Assembly: GCA_902624045.1 (NCBI GenBank)
Contig: CACNVX010000011.1
Location: 5,001-40,638, forward strand
Length of the DNA stretch: 35,638 nt
Source of the DNA: an uncultured Pelagibacteraceae bacterium
Lineage (GTDB): Bacteria; Pseudomonadota; Alphaproteobacteria; Pelagibacterales; Pelagibacteraceae
Direction: 5' to 3'
Notes under the pieces: generated by a model
The model's input: the letters and a program-made list of their open reading frames with translations, nothing else
Databases searched by the model: none
Told to the model about the DNA's origin: nothing
Translations under genes and position numbers: made by a program
Part shown: positions 35,398 to 35,638 of the stretch, piece by piece
Position numbering within the stretch: position 1 is the stretch's first letter
Layout: each line of letters starts with the position of its first letter

Positions 35398-35638
35398 TGA
35401 GTTCATTAATTAATAAGGCGTTCTCAAATGCTAAGAATGAAAACAGGCCCGCATTACTTACTTATACAGTTGCTGGAGATAATACAAAAAATAAATCCTT
35501 AGAAATATTAAAATCAATTTCTAATTACGTGGATATTTGTGAATTAGGTTTTCCGCATAATACTCCAATAGCTGATGGAGGACAGATACAAACAAGTGCC
35601 TACAGGGCAATTAAAAATGGTATTAAAATTAATGATGT
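35397..35638 (+). CDS. trpA: Tryptophan synthase alpha chain, 5' part
   Basis: This gene is cut by the window edge after about 80 codons. The visible part begins MSSLINKAFSNAKNENRPAL and contains the alpha-chain motif ICELGFPHNTPIADGGQIQ with the catalytic glutamate. TrpA releases indole from indole-3-glycerol phosphate and channels it to TrpB. The ATG overlaps the trpB stop by one base. The usual ELGIPFSDPxADGPxIQ appears here as ELGFPHNTPIADGGQIQ, another sign that this trp set is diverged. Confidence 0.9.
   Translation, partial: MSSLINKAFSNAKNENRPALLTYTVAGDNTKNKSLEILKSISNYVDICELGFPHNTPIADGGQIQTSAYRAIKNGIKIND

Overview
This AT-rich window reads as a piece of chromosome from a streamlined marine alphaproteobacterium of the SAR11 clade (Pelagibacterales). 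Four things point there: the 16S rRNA matches SAR11-type signatures as I remember them; the rRNA operon has the order 16S, tRNA-Ile, tRNA-Ala, 23S; a tandem glycine riboswitch sits directly in front of malate synthase G; and genes are packed with overlaps or gaps of a few bases. I see no mobile elements, CRISPR arrays, phage genes or integrases. This is core genome, not an accessory island.

Layout. 1-2535: an rRNA operon on the minus strand (23S 5' part, tRNA-Ala(TGC), tRNA-Ile(GAT), full 16S, leader and promoter). 2536-3828: an M23 cell-wall endopeptidase on plus. 3825-8523: the minus-strand cluster lysC-ispG-prfA-prmC-DUF4167 (lysine/threonine entry step, isoprenoid synthesis, translation termination). 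8599-9321: ubiG on plus. 9318-11086: argJ and a DUF1178 protein on minus. 11152-13698: secA on plus. 13701-14795: accA on minus, with an unexpected hydrophobic C-terminal tail. 14870-17236: promoter, tandem glycine riboswitch and glcB on plus. 17211-21493: kdsB-pheA and ffs (SRP RNA)-dnaX-ybaB-recR on minus. 21606-22142: membrane-bound cytochrome c on plus. 22134-24243: argD-argF on minus. 24413-24907: gcrA on plus. 24910-25896: an NDUFA9-like protein on minus. 25914-35638: a long plus-strand run rnd-kdsD-lptC-lptB-aroA-cmk-rpsA-ihfB-pyrF-trpF-trpB-trpA (trpA cut by the window edge).

The genes cover arginine synthesis (argJ, argD, argF), aromatic amino acids (aroA, pheA, trpFBA), Kdo/LPS synthesis and export (kdsB, kdsD, lptC, lptB), translation (16S/23S, prfA, prmC, rpsA), protein export (secA, ffs) and replication/recombination (dnaX, ybaB, recR, ihfB, gcrA).

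The items most worth a second look are these: the riboswitch-glcB pair; a cytidylate kinase whose P-loop lysine is alanine; strongly altered active-site motifs in both TrpF and TrpB; a 62-base in-operon overlap of cmk and rpsA; lptA missing from its usual place; a putative membrane tail on AccA; a near-consensus DnaA box inside a palindrome upstream of gcrA; a 10-bp perfect palindrome between argJ and secA; and six convergent gene pairs that overlap or are nearly touching, leaving no room for terminators. I did not find a clearly new multi-gene system.
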